A stretch of 64,000 bases of DNA from Pseudostreptobacillus hongkongensis (GTDB lineage: Bacteria; Fusobacteriota; Fusobacteriia; Fusobacteriales; Leptotrichiaceae). The notes under the pieces are model-generated. The model was not told where the DNA came from. It did not search any database and saw only the letters and a program-made list of their open reading frames with translations. The stretch lies in the NCBI RefSeq assembly GCF_001559795.1, contig NZ_LOHY01000001.1, forward strand, positions 1-64,000, given 5' to 3'. Shown one piece after another: positions 8,435 through 17,293 of the stretch. Position 1 is the first letter of the stretch; each line of letters starts with the position of its first letter. A program made the translations under genes and the position numbers.

Positions 8435-9517
8435 ATGGAAAATAATTATGGAATGAATAATATGTATAGTAGTGCAAACTACAATAGTAATAATGAAATA
8501 AAAGGAGCTAAAATTAGTATAGTTGGAGTAGGTGGAGGTGGTGGAAACGCCGTTAACTTCATGAAAGAAAAAAATATTACAGGAGTTAGATATATAGCTG
8601 TTAATACAGATCACCAAGATTTAGATGGTAAAAATGCTGATATTAAAATACCTTTAGCAGAATTAGGAGCTGGAGGAAAACCTGAAATAGCAAAAGAATA
8701 TGCTAATGAAATGAGAAATGAAATTAAAAAACAATTAGCTAATCAAGACATGGTATTTATAACTGCTGGAATGGGTGGAGGAACAGGAACTGGAGCATCA
8801 CCTGTTGTAGCTGAAGTTACTAAAGAATTAGAAATTTTAACTATAGGTATAGTAACTATGCCATTTAAATTTGAAGGACCATCAAGAAGAAGAAATGCTG
8901 AATATGGTATTAATGAATTAAGAAAATATGTAGATACTTTAATAGTTATACCTAATGACAGATTAAAAAACTATAATGCTGAAGGTATGAAAGCAAGAAA
9001 TGTTTTCCATGCACCAAATGATGTTTTATACAGAGCGGTTAAAGGTATAGTAGATATCATAACTAAAGAAGGAATGATTAATATAGATTTTGCTGACGTT
9101 AAAACAGTAATGGAAAATGCAGGAGATGCAGTAATAGGTTTAGGAGAAGCTAAAGAAGGAGAAGATGTAATCTTAGCAGTTAAATACGCTGTTGAAAATC
9201 CACTTCTTGATAGAAGCTTAAAAGGTGCTAAGAAAGCATTAATTAATATTACTTTACCTGCAGATGCAGAATTTGTTGAATTTGAAGAAATAGTTGATGA
9301 AGTAATTAAATTCTCAGAAAATGATGATTTAGATGTAATGCTTGGAGTAATGTTTGATGAAACAAGTACTGATACTAAAGTTACAGTAGTTGCTACAGGA
9401 TTTGAAGATGACGTAAAACCATTATCAAATGTTGTATCAAATAGAGAATATGTAAAACCAGAAGAAAATAGTAATAATAATCCTGAGTATACAGTAACTT
9501 TACCAACATTAGATTAA
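8435..9517 (+). CDS. ftsZ: cell division GTPase FtsZ
   Basis: Tubulin homologue that forms the Z ring. A ~23-residue Asn/Tyr-rich N-terminal tail precedes KISIVGVGGGGGNAVNFM. The signature GGGTGTGASPVVAEV and the T7-loop region MINIDFADVKTVM are intact. The body is about 315 residues. The C-terminus is an Asn-rich linker ending EYTVTLPTLD, which does not resemble the usual C-terminal D-I-P-x-F-L-R type peptide that binds FtsA, ZipA or SepF. It is preceded by AGGAGGA and followed by a terminator. Confidence 0.95.
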   Translation: MENNYGMNNMYSSANYNSNNEIKGAKISIVGVGGGGGNAVNFMKEKNITGVRYIAVNTDHQDLDGKNADIKIPLAELGAGGKPEIAKEYANEMRNEIKKQLANQDMVFITAGMGGGTGTGASPVVAEVTKELEILTIGIVTMPFKFEGPSRRRNAEYGINELRKYVDTLIVIPNDRLKNYNAEGMKARNVFHAPNDVLYRAVKGIVDIITKEGMINIDFADVKTVMENAGDAVIGLGEAKEGEDVILAVKYAVENPLLDRSLKGAKKALINITLPADAEFVEFEEIVDEVIKFSENDDLDVMLGVMFDETSTDTKVTVVATGFEDDVKPLSNVVSNREYVKPEENSNNNPEYTVTLPTLD

Positions 9518-9531
9518 TATAATATAAATTA

Positions 9532-9563
9532 GGACATACAAGATATTTTTGTATGTTCTTTTT
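9532..9563 (+). terminator. terminator after ftsZ
   Basis: GGACATACA (9532-9540) pairs with TGTATGTTC (9550-9558, one G-U pair), followed by TTTTT. Confidence 0.75.
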
Positions 9564-9575
9564 AGTTTAAAAACC

Positions 9576-9604
9576 TTGACAAATACAGTCTTTTAGTGTA
9601 ATAT
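9576..9604 (+). promoter_or_regulatory. promoter and ~100-nt leader of rpsB-tsf
   Basis: TTGACA (9576-9581), 17-bp spacer, TAATAT (9599-9604). Transcription from here would give a leader of about 100 nt before the rpsB ATG at 9716, with short complementary blocks (ACACCT near 9620 against AGGTGG near 9677). A ribosomal-protein autoregulatory leader is possible but I cannot assign a known fold. Confidence 0.75.
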
Positions 9605-9715
9605 ATTATAGGAAATTAACACACCTTGTTTTTTCTGTTTGTATGGTGCTATAAATATAGATTTGCAAATGGACATAGGTGGAAGTAAAACCAAAAAATT
9701 TAAGGAGGACAAAAA

Positions 9716-10486
9716 ATGTCAGTAATTTCAATGAAAGAACTTTTAGAAGTAGGAGCTCACTTTGGGCATCAAGCAAAAAGATGGAACCCTAAAATGAAAC
9801 CATATATTTATGCAGAAAGAAATGGTTTACACATTTTAGACTTACAACAAACTTTATCTTCAACAGAAAGAGCATACGAATTTGTTAGAGAAATCGCAAG
9901 TGAAGGTGGAAAAATCTTATTCGTAGGGACTAAAAAACAAGCTCAAGAAGCAGTAAAAGAAGAAGCTGAAAGAAGTGGAGGATTCTACGTTAACGAAAGA
10001 TGGTTAGGAGGATTATTAACTAACCTTGAAACTATCAAAAAAAGAGTTGCTAAATTAAAAGAATTAGAAGAAATGGATGCAGATGGGACTTTAGATCAAG
10101 CATACACTAAAAAAGAAGCAGCTTTATTAAGAAAAGAAATGGTTAAATTACAAAAAAATGTTGGTGGAATTAAAGGTATGGATAAATTACCTGCAGCATT
10201 ATTCGTAGTAGATATTAAAAAAGAATTCTTAGCATTAGAAGAAGCAGCTAAACTTGGAATACCTGTAATAGCTTTAATAGATTCAAATGTTGACCCAGAC
10301 TTAGTAACTTACAGAATACCTGCAAATGATGATGCTATAAGATCAATTAAATTATTTGCAAGAGTAATTTCAAATGCAGTTGTTGAAGCTAATGGTGGAG
10401 TTGAAGAAGATTACGTTCCAACAGAACTTGAAACTGCTGAAGTAATAGATGAAAACTTCGTAGTTGAAAAAGAAGAATTAGAATAA
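9716..10486 (+). CDS. rpsB: 30S ribosomal protein S2
   Basis: Small-subunit protein of 256 aa. [59 protein letters not shown] and [30 protein letters not shown] are all diagnostic. The C-terminal acidic tail is normal for S2. AAGGAGGAC precedes the ATG. It is followed 23 bp later by tsf, the usual pairing. Confidence 0.97.
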   Translation: MSVISMKELLEVGAHFGHQAKRWNPKMKPYIYAERNGLHILDLQQTLSSTERAYEFVREIASEGGKILFVGTKKQAQEAVKEEAERSGGFYVNERWLGGLLTNLETIKKRVAKLKELEEMDADGTLDQAYTKKEAALLRKEMVKLQKNVGGIKGMDKLPAALFVVDIKKEFLALEEAAKLGIPVIALIDSNVDPDLVTYRIPANDDAIRSIKLFARVISNAVVEANGGVEEDYVPTELETAEVIDENFVVEKEELE

Positions 10487-10509
10487 GACAATAAATAGGA
10501 GGGACAGAT

Positions 10510-11394
10510 ATGTCATCAATATCAGCATTAATTAAAGAATTAAGAGAAAGAACTGGAGCTGGAATGCTTGATTGTAAAAAAGCATTAGAAGCTGTTGAGT
10601 TAGATATAGAAAAGGCAATTGACTGGTTAAGAGAAAAAGGTATAGCTAAAGCAGCTAAAAAATCAGGAAGAGTAGCAGCAGAAGGATTAGTATTCGGTGG
10701 AGAACATGGAAATGTAGGAGTTATTATTGAATTTAACTCTGAAACAGATTTCGTTGCAAAAAATGATGATTTCAAAAACTTTGGAAATAAATTAGTTGAA
10801 TTAGCTTTAGATAATAAAGTTAAAACTGTTGAAGAATTAAAAGCTCTACAAATTGATGGACAAACAGTTGAAGCTGCTTTAACAGAATTAATTGCAAAAA
10901 TTGGAGAAAACTTAAATATAAGAAGAATAGCTTTAGTAGAAAGTGAAGGATTTGTAGTAAACTACATTCACTTAGGTGGAAAAATTGGAGTTTTAGTAGA
11001 TATTAAAGGTGAAAATACTCCTGAAAATGTTGAAAAAGCAAAAGGTGTTGCTATGCATATAGCAGCTATGGATCCAGCTTACCTACATAGAGATGAAGTA
11101 ACTACTGAAGACTTAGAAAGAGAAAGAGAAATTGCAAGAGTTCAATTATTAGAAGAAGGTAAACCTGAAGCTATAATAGAAAAAATCTTAGAAGGTAAAA
11201 TGAGAAGATTCTATGAAGAAAATGCATTATTAGAACAAAAATATGTTAGAGATGATAAAGTATCAATTCAAGAATTCATGAAACCTGCTGAAGTAAAAGC
11301 ATTCTTCAGATTTAAAGTTGGAGAAGGTATTGAAAAAGAAGAAACAGATTTCGCAGCTGAAGTTGCAGCACAAATAGCAAGTTCAAACAAATAA
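10510..11394 (+). CDS. tsf: translation elongation factor Ts
   Basis: Nucleotide-exchange factor for EF-Tu. The UBA-like N-terminus [22 protein letters not shown] and the [10 protein letters not shown] core motif, followed by the [11 protein letters not shown] region, are clear. The length of 294 aa is typical of the long form. TAGGAGGG precedes the ATG. Cotranscribed with rpsB. Confidence 0.97.
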   Translation: MSSISALIKELRERTGAGMLDCKKALEAVELDIEKAIDWLREKGIAKAAKKSGRVAAEGLVFGGEHGNVGVIIEFNSETDFVAKNDDFKNFGNKLVELALDNKVKTVEELKALQIDGQTVEAALTELIAKIGENLNIRRIALVESEGFVVNYIHLGGKIGVLVDIKGENTPENVEKAKGVAMHIAAMDPAYLHRDEVTTEDLEREREIARVQLLEEGKPEAIIEKILEGKMRRFYEENALLEQKYVRDDKVSIQEFMKPAEVKAFFRFKVGEGIEKEETDFAAEVAAQIASSNK

Positions 11395-11408
11395 AAAATA
11401 ATATAGAG

Positions 11409-11440
11409 AAGAAAGAGTTTAAGGTATTAAACTCTTTCTT
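11409..11440 (+). terminator. 14-bp perfect hairpin between tsf and pyrH
   Basis: AAGAAAGAGTTTAA (11409-11422) and TTAAACTCTTTCTT (11427-11440) with a GGTA loop. There is no T-run after the stem, and pyrH starts 21 bp later. It may be a weak terminator or an mRNA stability or processing element rather than a full stop. Confidence 0.5.
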
Positions 11441-11461
11441 AATATACCTGGAGGAATTTTT

Positions 11462-12178
11462 ATGTTAAAGTATAAAAGAATATTATTAAAGTTAAGTGGA
11501 GAAGCTCTTGCAGGAGATAAGGAATTTGGTTATTCAGATGAAGTTTTAAATAGCTTTGCAAGACAAATAAAGCAAATTCATGAGGCTGGAGCAGAACTTG
11601 CAATAGTTATAGGTGGGGGAAATATAATGAGAGGTAAATTTGCAGAAGAAGCAGGTATGGATAGATCAACAGGTGATACTATGGGAATGCTTGCTACTGT
11701 AATGAATGCATTAGCCCTTCAAAATACTATAGAAAAAATTGGTGGTGTACCAACTAGAGTTTTAACAGCGATAAATATGCCTCAAGTTGCAGAACCATAT
11801 ATTAGAAGACGTGCTATAAGACACTTAGAAAAAGGAAGAGTAGTAATATTTGCAGCAGGTGTTGGAAATCCTTACTTTACAACTGATTCAGGTGGAGCAT
11901 TAAGATCTATAGAAATAAATGCAGATATACTTGCAAAAGGAACTAATGTTGATGGAGTGTATGATAAAGATCCTAATAAGTTTGATGATGCTGTTAAATA
12001 TGAAAAGGTATCATTTACAGAAGCATTAACTAAAAATTTAAAAATTATGGATGCTACTGCACTTTCGTTATGTAGAGAAAATAATATGCCTATAATTGTA
12101 TTTAATGCATTAGAAGACGGAAATATGTTAAGATTTGTTAAAGGTGAAAATATTGGAACTTTAGTTTCAAATGATTAG
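11462..12178 (+). CDS. pyrH: UMP kinase
   Basis: Amino-acid-kinase-fold enzyme that phosphorylates UMP to [17 protein letters not shown] at the N-terminus, [10 protein letters not shown], the [13 protein letters not shown] helix and [14 protein letters not shown] identify bacterial PyrH. The length of 238 aa is standard. CTGGAGG precedes the ATG. Downstream frr begins 16 bp after the stop. Confidence 0.96.
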   Translation: MLKYKRILLKLSGEALAGDKEFGYSDEVLNSFARQIKQIHEAGAELAIVIGGGNIMRGKFAEEAGMDRSTGDTMGMLATVMNALALQNTIEKIGGVPTRVLTAINMPQVAEPYIRRRAIRHLEKGRVVIFAAGVGNPYFTTDSGGALRSIEINADILAKGTNVDGVYDKDPNKFDDAVKYEKVSFTEALTKNLKIMDATALSLCRENNMPIIVFNALEDGNMLRFVKGENIGTLVSND

Positions 12179-12194
12179 AAAGGATGATATATTA

Positions 12195-12752
12195 ATGTTA
12201 GATGAACTTTTATTAGAAGTTGAAGAAAAAATGGAAAAAACAATAGAAAGTACAAAAACACATTTTTCTCATGTTAGAGCAGGACGTGCAAATGTTTCTA
12301 TGTTAGATGGAATTACAGTTGATTATTATGGTCAAATGTCTCCATTAAATCAAGTGGGAACAGTATCAGCGCCAGAAGCTAGATTATTAGTGGTAGATCC
12401 TTGGGATAAATCTTTAATACCAACTATAGAAAAAGCGATACTTGCAGCAAATATTGGATTTAATCCATCAAATGATGGTAGAATTATTAGACTTGTTGTA
12501 CCTGAACTTACTGAAGATAGAAGAAAAGAATATGTAAAACTTGTAAAAAAAGAAGCTGAAGAAGGAAGAGTTGCAGCAAGAAATGTTAGAAAAGACTATA
12601 ATAATAAAGTAAGAAAAATGGAAAAAGATTCTGAAATAACAGAAGATGAATTAAAATCTGCAGAAGAAAAAATTCAAAAATTAACTGATAAATGTATAAC
12701 AGCAATAGATGAATTATTTGCTAAAAAAGAAAAAGAATTGTTGAGTATATAG
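12195..12752 (+). CDS. frr: ribosome recycling factor
   Basis: Releases post-termination ribosomes together with EF-G. HFSHVRAGRANVSMLDGITVDYYG and the helical C-terminal region are diagnostic. I place the start at the ATG at 12195, which gives the canonical 185 residues and follows AAAGGATG. An in-frame ATG at 12171 overlaps the end of pyrH and would add eight residues not seen in the family. The pyrH-frr order is conserved in bacteria. Confidence 0.95.
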   Translation: MLDELLLEVEEKMEKTIESTKTHFSHVRAGRANVSMLDGITVDYYGQMSPLNQVGTVSAPEARLLVVDPWDKSLIPTIEKAILAANIGFNPSNDGRIIRLVVPELTEDRRKEYVKLVKKEAEEGRVAARNVRKDYNNKVRKMEKDSEITEDELKSAEEKIQKLTDKCITAIDELFAKKEKELLSI

Positions 12753-12754
12753 TT

Positions 12755-13789
12755 ATGTTTAATCGTTTTTTTAATTTTTTAAGAGTAAAAAAACAGATAT
12801 CTATAGATTTAGGAACATCTAATGTCTTATTTTTTGATAAACAAAGAAAAAAGATAGTTTTAAATGAACCTTCAGTTATAGTTAGAGATAAGAAAACACA
12901 AAAAATTGTTGCTGTTGGACATGAAGCACGTGAAATGCTAGGGAAAAATCCTAATAGTATAGATGTAATAAAGCCTTTAAAAGATGGTGTAATTTCTGAT
13001 CTAGATTCTACACGTGAAATGCTAAGTTTATTCATGAAAAAAGTTTATGGGGTATCACCTTTTAAACCTGAAGTAATAATTTGTGTTCCCATAGAGGTAA
13101 CTACTGTTGAAAAAAGAGCCTTATTTAATGCAGTCGAAATTGCAAAGTCTATTTATCTTATAGAAGAAGGTCGTGCAGCAGTAATGGGAACGGGTGTAGA
13201 TATTTCACATCCTAATGGTAATATAGTAATAGATATAGGTGGAGGATCAACAGATATTGCTATACTTTCACTTGATGAAATAGTTGTTTCAAAATCTGTT
13301 AGAATAGCTGGTAATAAGCTAGATGAAGATATAGTTAAGTATGTTAAGGAAAGACTTAATATAAATATAGGGGACAGAACTGCAGAAAAAATAAAGAAAA
13401 CACTTTCGACAGCTATAACTGTACCTGAAAGTGAAAATGAAAAAATTGTAATAAAAGGATTAGATATTAATACGAAGAGTCCAAAGGAATTAGAAATATC
13501 ATCTAATCAAGTTCAAGAGGCAATAATAGGTTCTTTACAAGAAATAATTTCAGCAGTTAAGGAAGTATTAGGTAAGTGTCCTCCAGAACTTGCATCAGAT
13601 ATATTAGATAATGGTATAGTTTTAACTGGTGGAGGAGCCTTAATTAAAAATTTTGATAAATTAATATCTGAAAGTGTTAAAATACCGGTAATAGTACCAG
13701 AAAATCCACTAGATTCAGTAGCAATAGGTGGAGCATATGCCTTTGATAACCAAAAATTATTGAAAACATTACTAGTAAAGGAAAATTGA
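12755..13789 (+). CDS. mreB: rod shape-determining protein MreB
   Basis: Bacterial actin that organises the elongation machinery at the membrane. Phosphate-1 motif SIDLGTSNVLFF, KIVLNEPSVIV, phosphate-2 motif VIDIGGGSTDIAIL and adenosine motif VLTGGGALIKNFD are in order. The length of 344 aa is standard. Only a weak ribosome site is visible 2 bp after frr, so translation may depend on coupling. No mreC or mreD follows; a transposase gene starts one base after the stop. Confidence 0.94.
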   Translation: MFNRFFNFLRVKKQISIDLGTSNVLFFDKQRKKIVLNEPSVIVRDKKTQKIVAVGHEAREMLGKNPNSIDVIKPLKDGVISDLDSTREMLSLFMKKVYGVSPFKPEVIICVPIEVTTVEKRALFNAVEIAKSIYLIEEGRAAVMGTGVDISHPNGNIVIDIGGGSTDIAILSLDEIVVSKSVRIAGNKLDEDIVKYVKERLNINIGDRTAEKIKKTLSTAITVPESENEKIVIKGLDINTKSPKELEISSNQVQEAIIGSLQEIISAVKEVLGKCPPELASDILDNGIVLTGGGALIKNFDKLISESVKIPVIVPENPLDSVAIGGAYAFDNQKLLKTLLVKEN

Positions 13790-13790
13790 T

Positions 13791-14237
13791 ATGGAAATAT
13801 ATGGAAATAATCATTCTGTTTTTGCACTTTATTATCAATTAGTATTAGTTACTAAGAATAGAACACCAATTTTTAATGAGGAAATTGTTAAATATGCTAT
13901 AGATAAGTTTGAACAAATTTCAAAATCTTATCTTATAGAGCTATATGATTATAGTTATGAATTAGATCATATTCATATTAAATTTAAGGCACATCCTAAA
14001 AGTGAAATATCTAAGTTTATAAACGCATATAAGAGTTCGACTTCAAGATTAATAAAGAAAGAATTTAGTAATGTTGAAGAGTTATTACATGATGGAGCGC
14101 TTTGGGAAAAAACATATTTTTTAATAACAGAAGGTGTTCCAAGTAAAGACATGATAATGCATTATATTAAAACAAAAATTAAATGTGATATAGTTGATCA
14201 TAATTGTGATAGTTGTGGTTGCGGTCACGAACATTAA
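13791..14237 (+). CDS. tnpA: IS200/IS605-type Y1 (HUH) transposase TnpA
   Basis: A 148-aa single-domain protein of the REP/IS200 transposase family. The HUH metal motif is HIH (residues 60-62, in ELDHIHIKFKAHP), and the candidate nucleophile tyrosine is Y125 in MHYIKTK. The usual ALWEKTYF motif is present. After the catalytic helix the protein ends in an unusual Cys/His tail (C132, H137, C139, C142, C144, H146, H148). It starts one base after mreB with no own ribosome site visible. No TnpB partner is present. It may be an IS200-like element or a domesticated copy. Confidence 0.85.
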   Translation: MEIYGNNHSVFALYYQLVLVTKNRTPIFNEEIVKYAIDKFEQISKSYLIELYDYSYELDHIHIKFKAHPKSEISKFINAYKSSTSRLIKKEFSNVEELLHDGALWEKTYFLITEGVPSKDMIMHYIKTKIKCDIVDHNCDSCGCGHEH

Positions 14238-14245
14238 TAAAAATG

Positions 14246-14273
14246 GGCGTTAAGAGTAAATACTCTAAACGCC
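14246..14273 (+). terminator. imperfect hairpin after tnpA
   Basis: GGCGTT (14246-14251) pairs with AACGCC (14268-14273), one A-A mismatch, then AGAGTA pairs with TACTCT around a 2-nt loop; TATTTAT follows. It can act as a terminator. IS200-type elements also carry subterminal hairpins, so it may be the right-end transposition signal. Confidence 0.5.
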
Positions 14274-14289
14274 TATTTATATATCAATA

Positions 14290-14520
14290 CAGTACTTTCT
14301 TCAAGAAAATGTGTGTGTTTAACCTTTCATTTTTGGAATAATACATATACAATTAAGATTTCAAAAATATATGTTAATATGATTATTAGTAACCATAATA
14401 AACATTTTAAAAAAGTTCAGAACCAGTATCATCAAAATACATTCTTTTACCATCAACTATAGAATAGTTTGTATAACTTCCTTCAAATTTTGAAAATATA
14501 TTAGCACCACCTAATAGAGA
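14290..14520 (-). pseudogene. decayed, internally deleted copy of the DUF898-like gene
   Basis: Read on the minus strand, this stretch encodes fragments nearly identical to the intact gene next to it. One fragment reads SKFEGSYTNYSIVDGKRMYF, joining its N-terminus directly to SIVDGKRMYF and omitting the first membrane segment. The end reads FQK-stop-KVKHTHFLEE against LQQWKVEHTHFVE, so the Trp codon has become TGA. The middle is eroded. This is the remnant of a tandem duplicate. Confidence 0.75.
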
Positions 14521-14526
14521 TATAGA

Positions 14527-14829
14527 TTATTCAACAAAATGAGTGTGTTCTACTTTCCATTGCTGTAATTTTACAAAGAAAATAAAGCTGTAGAATCCTA
14601 AAGTAATTAATATTAAAATGTACCATATAATAAATTTACCAAAAAGTTTAGAACCAGTACCATCAAAATACATTCTTTTGCCATCAACTATAGAGTTATT
14701 TATCTTCCATCTTTCAAGATTACAAATAGCCCAAGGAGTTGCAATTCCAAAAGTTATAGTACATAAGATAGTGTTAAGTATAGAAATTATAAAATAATTT
14801 ATGTAGCTTCCTTCAAATTTTGAATTCAT
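14527..14829 (-). CDS. small DUF898 (YjgN-like) membrane protein
   Basis: A 100-aa protein with two membrane segments around residues 10-28 and 66-84. The pattern TFGIATPWAICNLERWKI, SIVDGKRMYFDGTGSKLFGKFIIWYIL and LGFYSFIFFVKLQQWKVEHTHF matches the repeat unit of the DUF898/YjgN family, whose function is unknown. I choose the ATG at 14829 because GGAGGT lies 7 bp upstream; a longer frame to 14904 has no ribosome site. A decayed copy lies directly downstream. Confidence 0.75.
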   Translation of the reverse strand: MNSKFEGSYINYFIISILNTILCTITFGIATPWAICNLERWKINNSIVDGKRMYFDGTGSKLFGKFIIWYILILITLGFYSFIFFVKLQQWKVEHTHFVE

Positions 14830-14891
14830 ATAATACCTCCAAAGATGTTTAATATCTACAATATTATCACGAAATGCATTTAAATGCAATA

Positions 14892-14920
14892 TTGAAAAAG
14901 ACACTTAAAAGTGATATAAT
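14892..14920 (+). promoter_or_regulatory. promoter for glmU
   Basis: TTGAAA (14892-14897), 17-bp spacer, TATAAT (14915-14920), 33 bp upstream of the glmU GTG start. Confidence 0.75.
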
Positions 14921-14952
14921 TAATATAAGAATGAAAAAAAGTAGGTGGTTTT

Positions 14953-16287
14953 GTGATTTCACTAGTCTTAGCGGCAGGTAAAGGTACAAGAATGAAATCA
15001 AATATATCTAAACTTATGCATAGAGTAAATGGAATTCCTATGGTAACTAAAGTTAATAATGTTTTAAAAGAATCAGATATTTCTAAAAATATATTAATTT
15101 TAGGATATTTAAAAGAACAAATAATAGAAGAATTACCTGATGTTGAATATATTGAACAAAAAGAACAACTAGGTACAGCTCATGCAATTATGATATCTAA
15201 AGATAAAATAAAAGAATATGGTGATGATGTTCTTATCTGTAATGGTGATGGTCCTTTATTAACAGTTGAAACTATTAATAATATGAAATCTAAGTTATAT
15301 GATGAAAACTTAGATGGACTTATACTTTCTTGTTTACTTTCTGATCCTACTGGTTATGGTAGAATAATAAAAAGAGATAATAAGGTAGTAGATATAAGAG
15401 AAGAAAGTGAAGCAAGTTTAGAAGAAAAACAAATAAATGAAATTAATGTGGGAATATATATGTTTAAATATGAAGCATTAATGAGTATTATAGATAAGTT
15501 TGATAATAACAATTCTAAAGGAGAGTATTTTTTAACTGATGCTGTTAAGTTGATGGTAAATGAGGGCTATAAAGTAGATAGCATTTTACTTTTAGATAAG
15601 GATGAAATGTTAGGAGTTAATTCAAAAGAACAATTAGCAGAAGCATCACGTATATTAAGAGATAGAAAAAATAAAGAATTAATGAGAGATGGTGTAATTC
15701 TTATAGACCCAAGTACTACATATATAGAAGAAGATGTAAAAATTGGTATTGATACAGTAATTTATCCAAATGTATATATACAAAAAGGAACAATTATAGG
15801 TTCTAATTGTAATATATATTCAGGGACAAGAATAGAAGGATCTATAATAGGTGATAATGTAACAATAGAATTAAGTGTTATAGAAAAATCTAAAGTTGAA
15901 GATAATGTTTCAATAGGACCTTTTGCACATCTTAGACCAGCTGCATTGCTTAAGAAAAATTCTAAAGTAGGGAATTTTGTTGAAATAAAAAAATCTACTT
16001 TACACGAAGGTGTTAAATGTGGTCATTTAACATACATAGGAGATAGTGAAATAGGTAAAGATACTAATATAGGTGCAGGAACTATAACTTGTAATTATGA
16101 TGGTAAAAATAAGCATAAAACAACTATAGGAGAAAATGCATTTATAGGAAGTAATAGCATAATAGTATCACCTGTAAAAATAGGAGATAATGTTTTAACT
16201 GCAGCCGGTTCAGTTATAACTAAAGATGTTCCTGATGGTAATATAGTATTTGGAAGAGCTAAACAAGTTAATAAAGAAAATAAATAA
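14953..16287 (+). CDS. glmU: bifunctional GlmU (GlcN-1-P acetyltransferase / GlcNAc-1-P uridyltransferase)
   Basis: Makes UDP-GlcNAc for peptidoglycan and outer-membrane glycolipids. The N-terminal nucleotidyltransferase domain starts with LVLAAGKGTRMKS and carries QLGTAHA and the CNGDGPLL metal site. From about residue 250 the left-handed beta-helix hexapeptide repeats follow, with the acetyltransferase signature GAGTITCNYDGKNKHKT. The length of 444 aa is standard. The start codon is GTG, 5 bp after AGGTGG. Confidence 0.96.
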   Translation: MISLVLAAGKGTRMKSNISKLMHRVNGIPMVTKVNNVLKESDISKNILILGYLKEQIIEELPDVEYIEQKEQLGTAHAIMISKDKIKEYGDDVLICNGDGPLLTVETINNMKSKLYDENLDGLILSCLLSDPTGYGRIIKRDNKVVDIREESEASLEEKQINEINVGIYMFKYEALMSIIDKFDNNNSKGEYFLTDAVKLMVNEGYKVDSILLLDKDEMLGVNSKEQLAEASRILRDRKNKELMRDGVILIDPSTTYIEEDVKIGIDTVIYPNVYIQKGTIIGSNCNIYSGTRIEGSIIGDNVTIELSVIEKSKVEDNVSIGPFAHLRPAALLKKNSKVGNFVEIKKSTLHEGVKCGHLTYIGDSEIGKDTNIGAGTITCNYDGKNKHKTTIGENAFIGSNSIIVSPVKIGDNVLTAAGSVITKDVPDGNIVFGRAKQVNKENK

Positions 16288-16306
16288 AAGAAAGTGTGGG
16301 ATCTTG

Positions 16307-17293
16307 ATGTATAATAATCATGAAATAAAAGTTTTTGCTGGAACTTCTAGTGCTAAACTTGCACAAAAAGTTGCAGATAAACTAGGTGTTAAACTGGGAG
16401 ATAGAAATATAGTTAAATTCTCAGATGGTGAAACTTTTGCAAAATCAAATGAGACAGTTAGAGGATGTAAAGTATTTGTTATTCAATCAACTTCAGAACC
16501 AGTAAATGAAAGTTTAATGGAGTTATTAGTGTTTATTGACTCTTTAAAAAGAGCATCTGCTGCTGAGATAATAGCTGTAATACCATATTATGGATATGCA
16601 AGACAAGATAGAAAAGCTTATCCAAGAGAGCCGATTACATCTAAATTAGTTGCAAACTTATTAACAGTTGCAGGAGCTACAAGAGTAGTTACTATGGATT
16701 TACATGCAAGACAAATACAAGGATTCTTTGATATACCTGTAGATCATATGGAAGCACTTCCTTTATTTGCAAAGTATTTCTTTGATGCAGGATTTACAGC
16801 TGAAGATTCAGTTATAGTTTCTCCAGATGTAGGTGGAGTAAAAAGAGCAAGATCTCTTGCTAGATGGTTAGGAATGCCTCTTGCTATTATAGATAAAAGA
16901 AGAGAAAAAGCAAATGTTTCAGAAGTTATGAATATAATAGGAGAAGTTAAAGGTAAAAAAGCTATTTTAATAGATGATATAATTGATACTGCAGGAACTA
17001 TTTGTAATGCAGCTGAAGCAATAATGAAAGCTGGAGCAAAAGAAGTAGTAGGTTGTGCAGTTCATCCAATATTCTCAGGTCAAGCAATAGAAAGACTTAG
17101 AAATTCAGCGTTTAATAAAGTAGTTGTTACAGATACTATTCAATTACCAGAAAGTAAAAAATTTGAAAAATTAGTAGTAGTTTCAACAGCGTCTATGTTT
17201 GCTGAAACAATAAATAGAATATTCGTTGAAGAACCAATAAGTGACTTATTTGAAATGCCACACAATTTAGATATGTCTGAAGGTTTACAATGA
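16307..17293 (+). CDS. prs: ribose-phosphate pyrophosphokinase
   Basis: Makes PRPP for nucleotide, histidine and NAD synthesis. KVFAGTSSAKLAQKVADKLG, FSDGETF, PYYGYARQDRK, TMDLHARQIQGFFDIPVDH, SPDVGGVKRARSLARWL and the PRPP loop LIDDIIDTAGTI are all present. I take the ATG at 16307, giving 328 aa; an open frame extends back into glmU but adds a nonhomologous stretch. The ribosome site is weak. It overlaps the next gene by 4 bp, and the glmU-prs pair is common in bacteria. Confidence 0.95.
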   Translation: MYNNHEIKVFAGTSSAKLAQKVADKLGVKLGDRNIVKFSDGETFAKSNETVRGCKVFVIQSTSEPVNESLMELLVFIDSLKRASAAEIIAVIPYYGYARQDRKAYPREPITSKLVANLLTVAGATRVVTMDLHARQIQGFFDIPVDHMEALPLFAKYFFDAGFTAEDSVIVSPDVGGVKRARSLARWLGMPLAIIDKRREKANVSEVMNIIGEVKGKKAILIDDIIDTAGTICNAAEAIMKAGAKEVVGCAVHPIFSGQAIERLRNSAFNKVVVTDTIQLPESKKFEKLVVVSTASMFAETINRIFVEEPISDLFEMPHNLDMSEGLQ

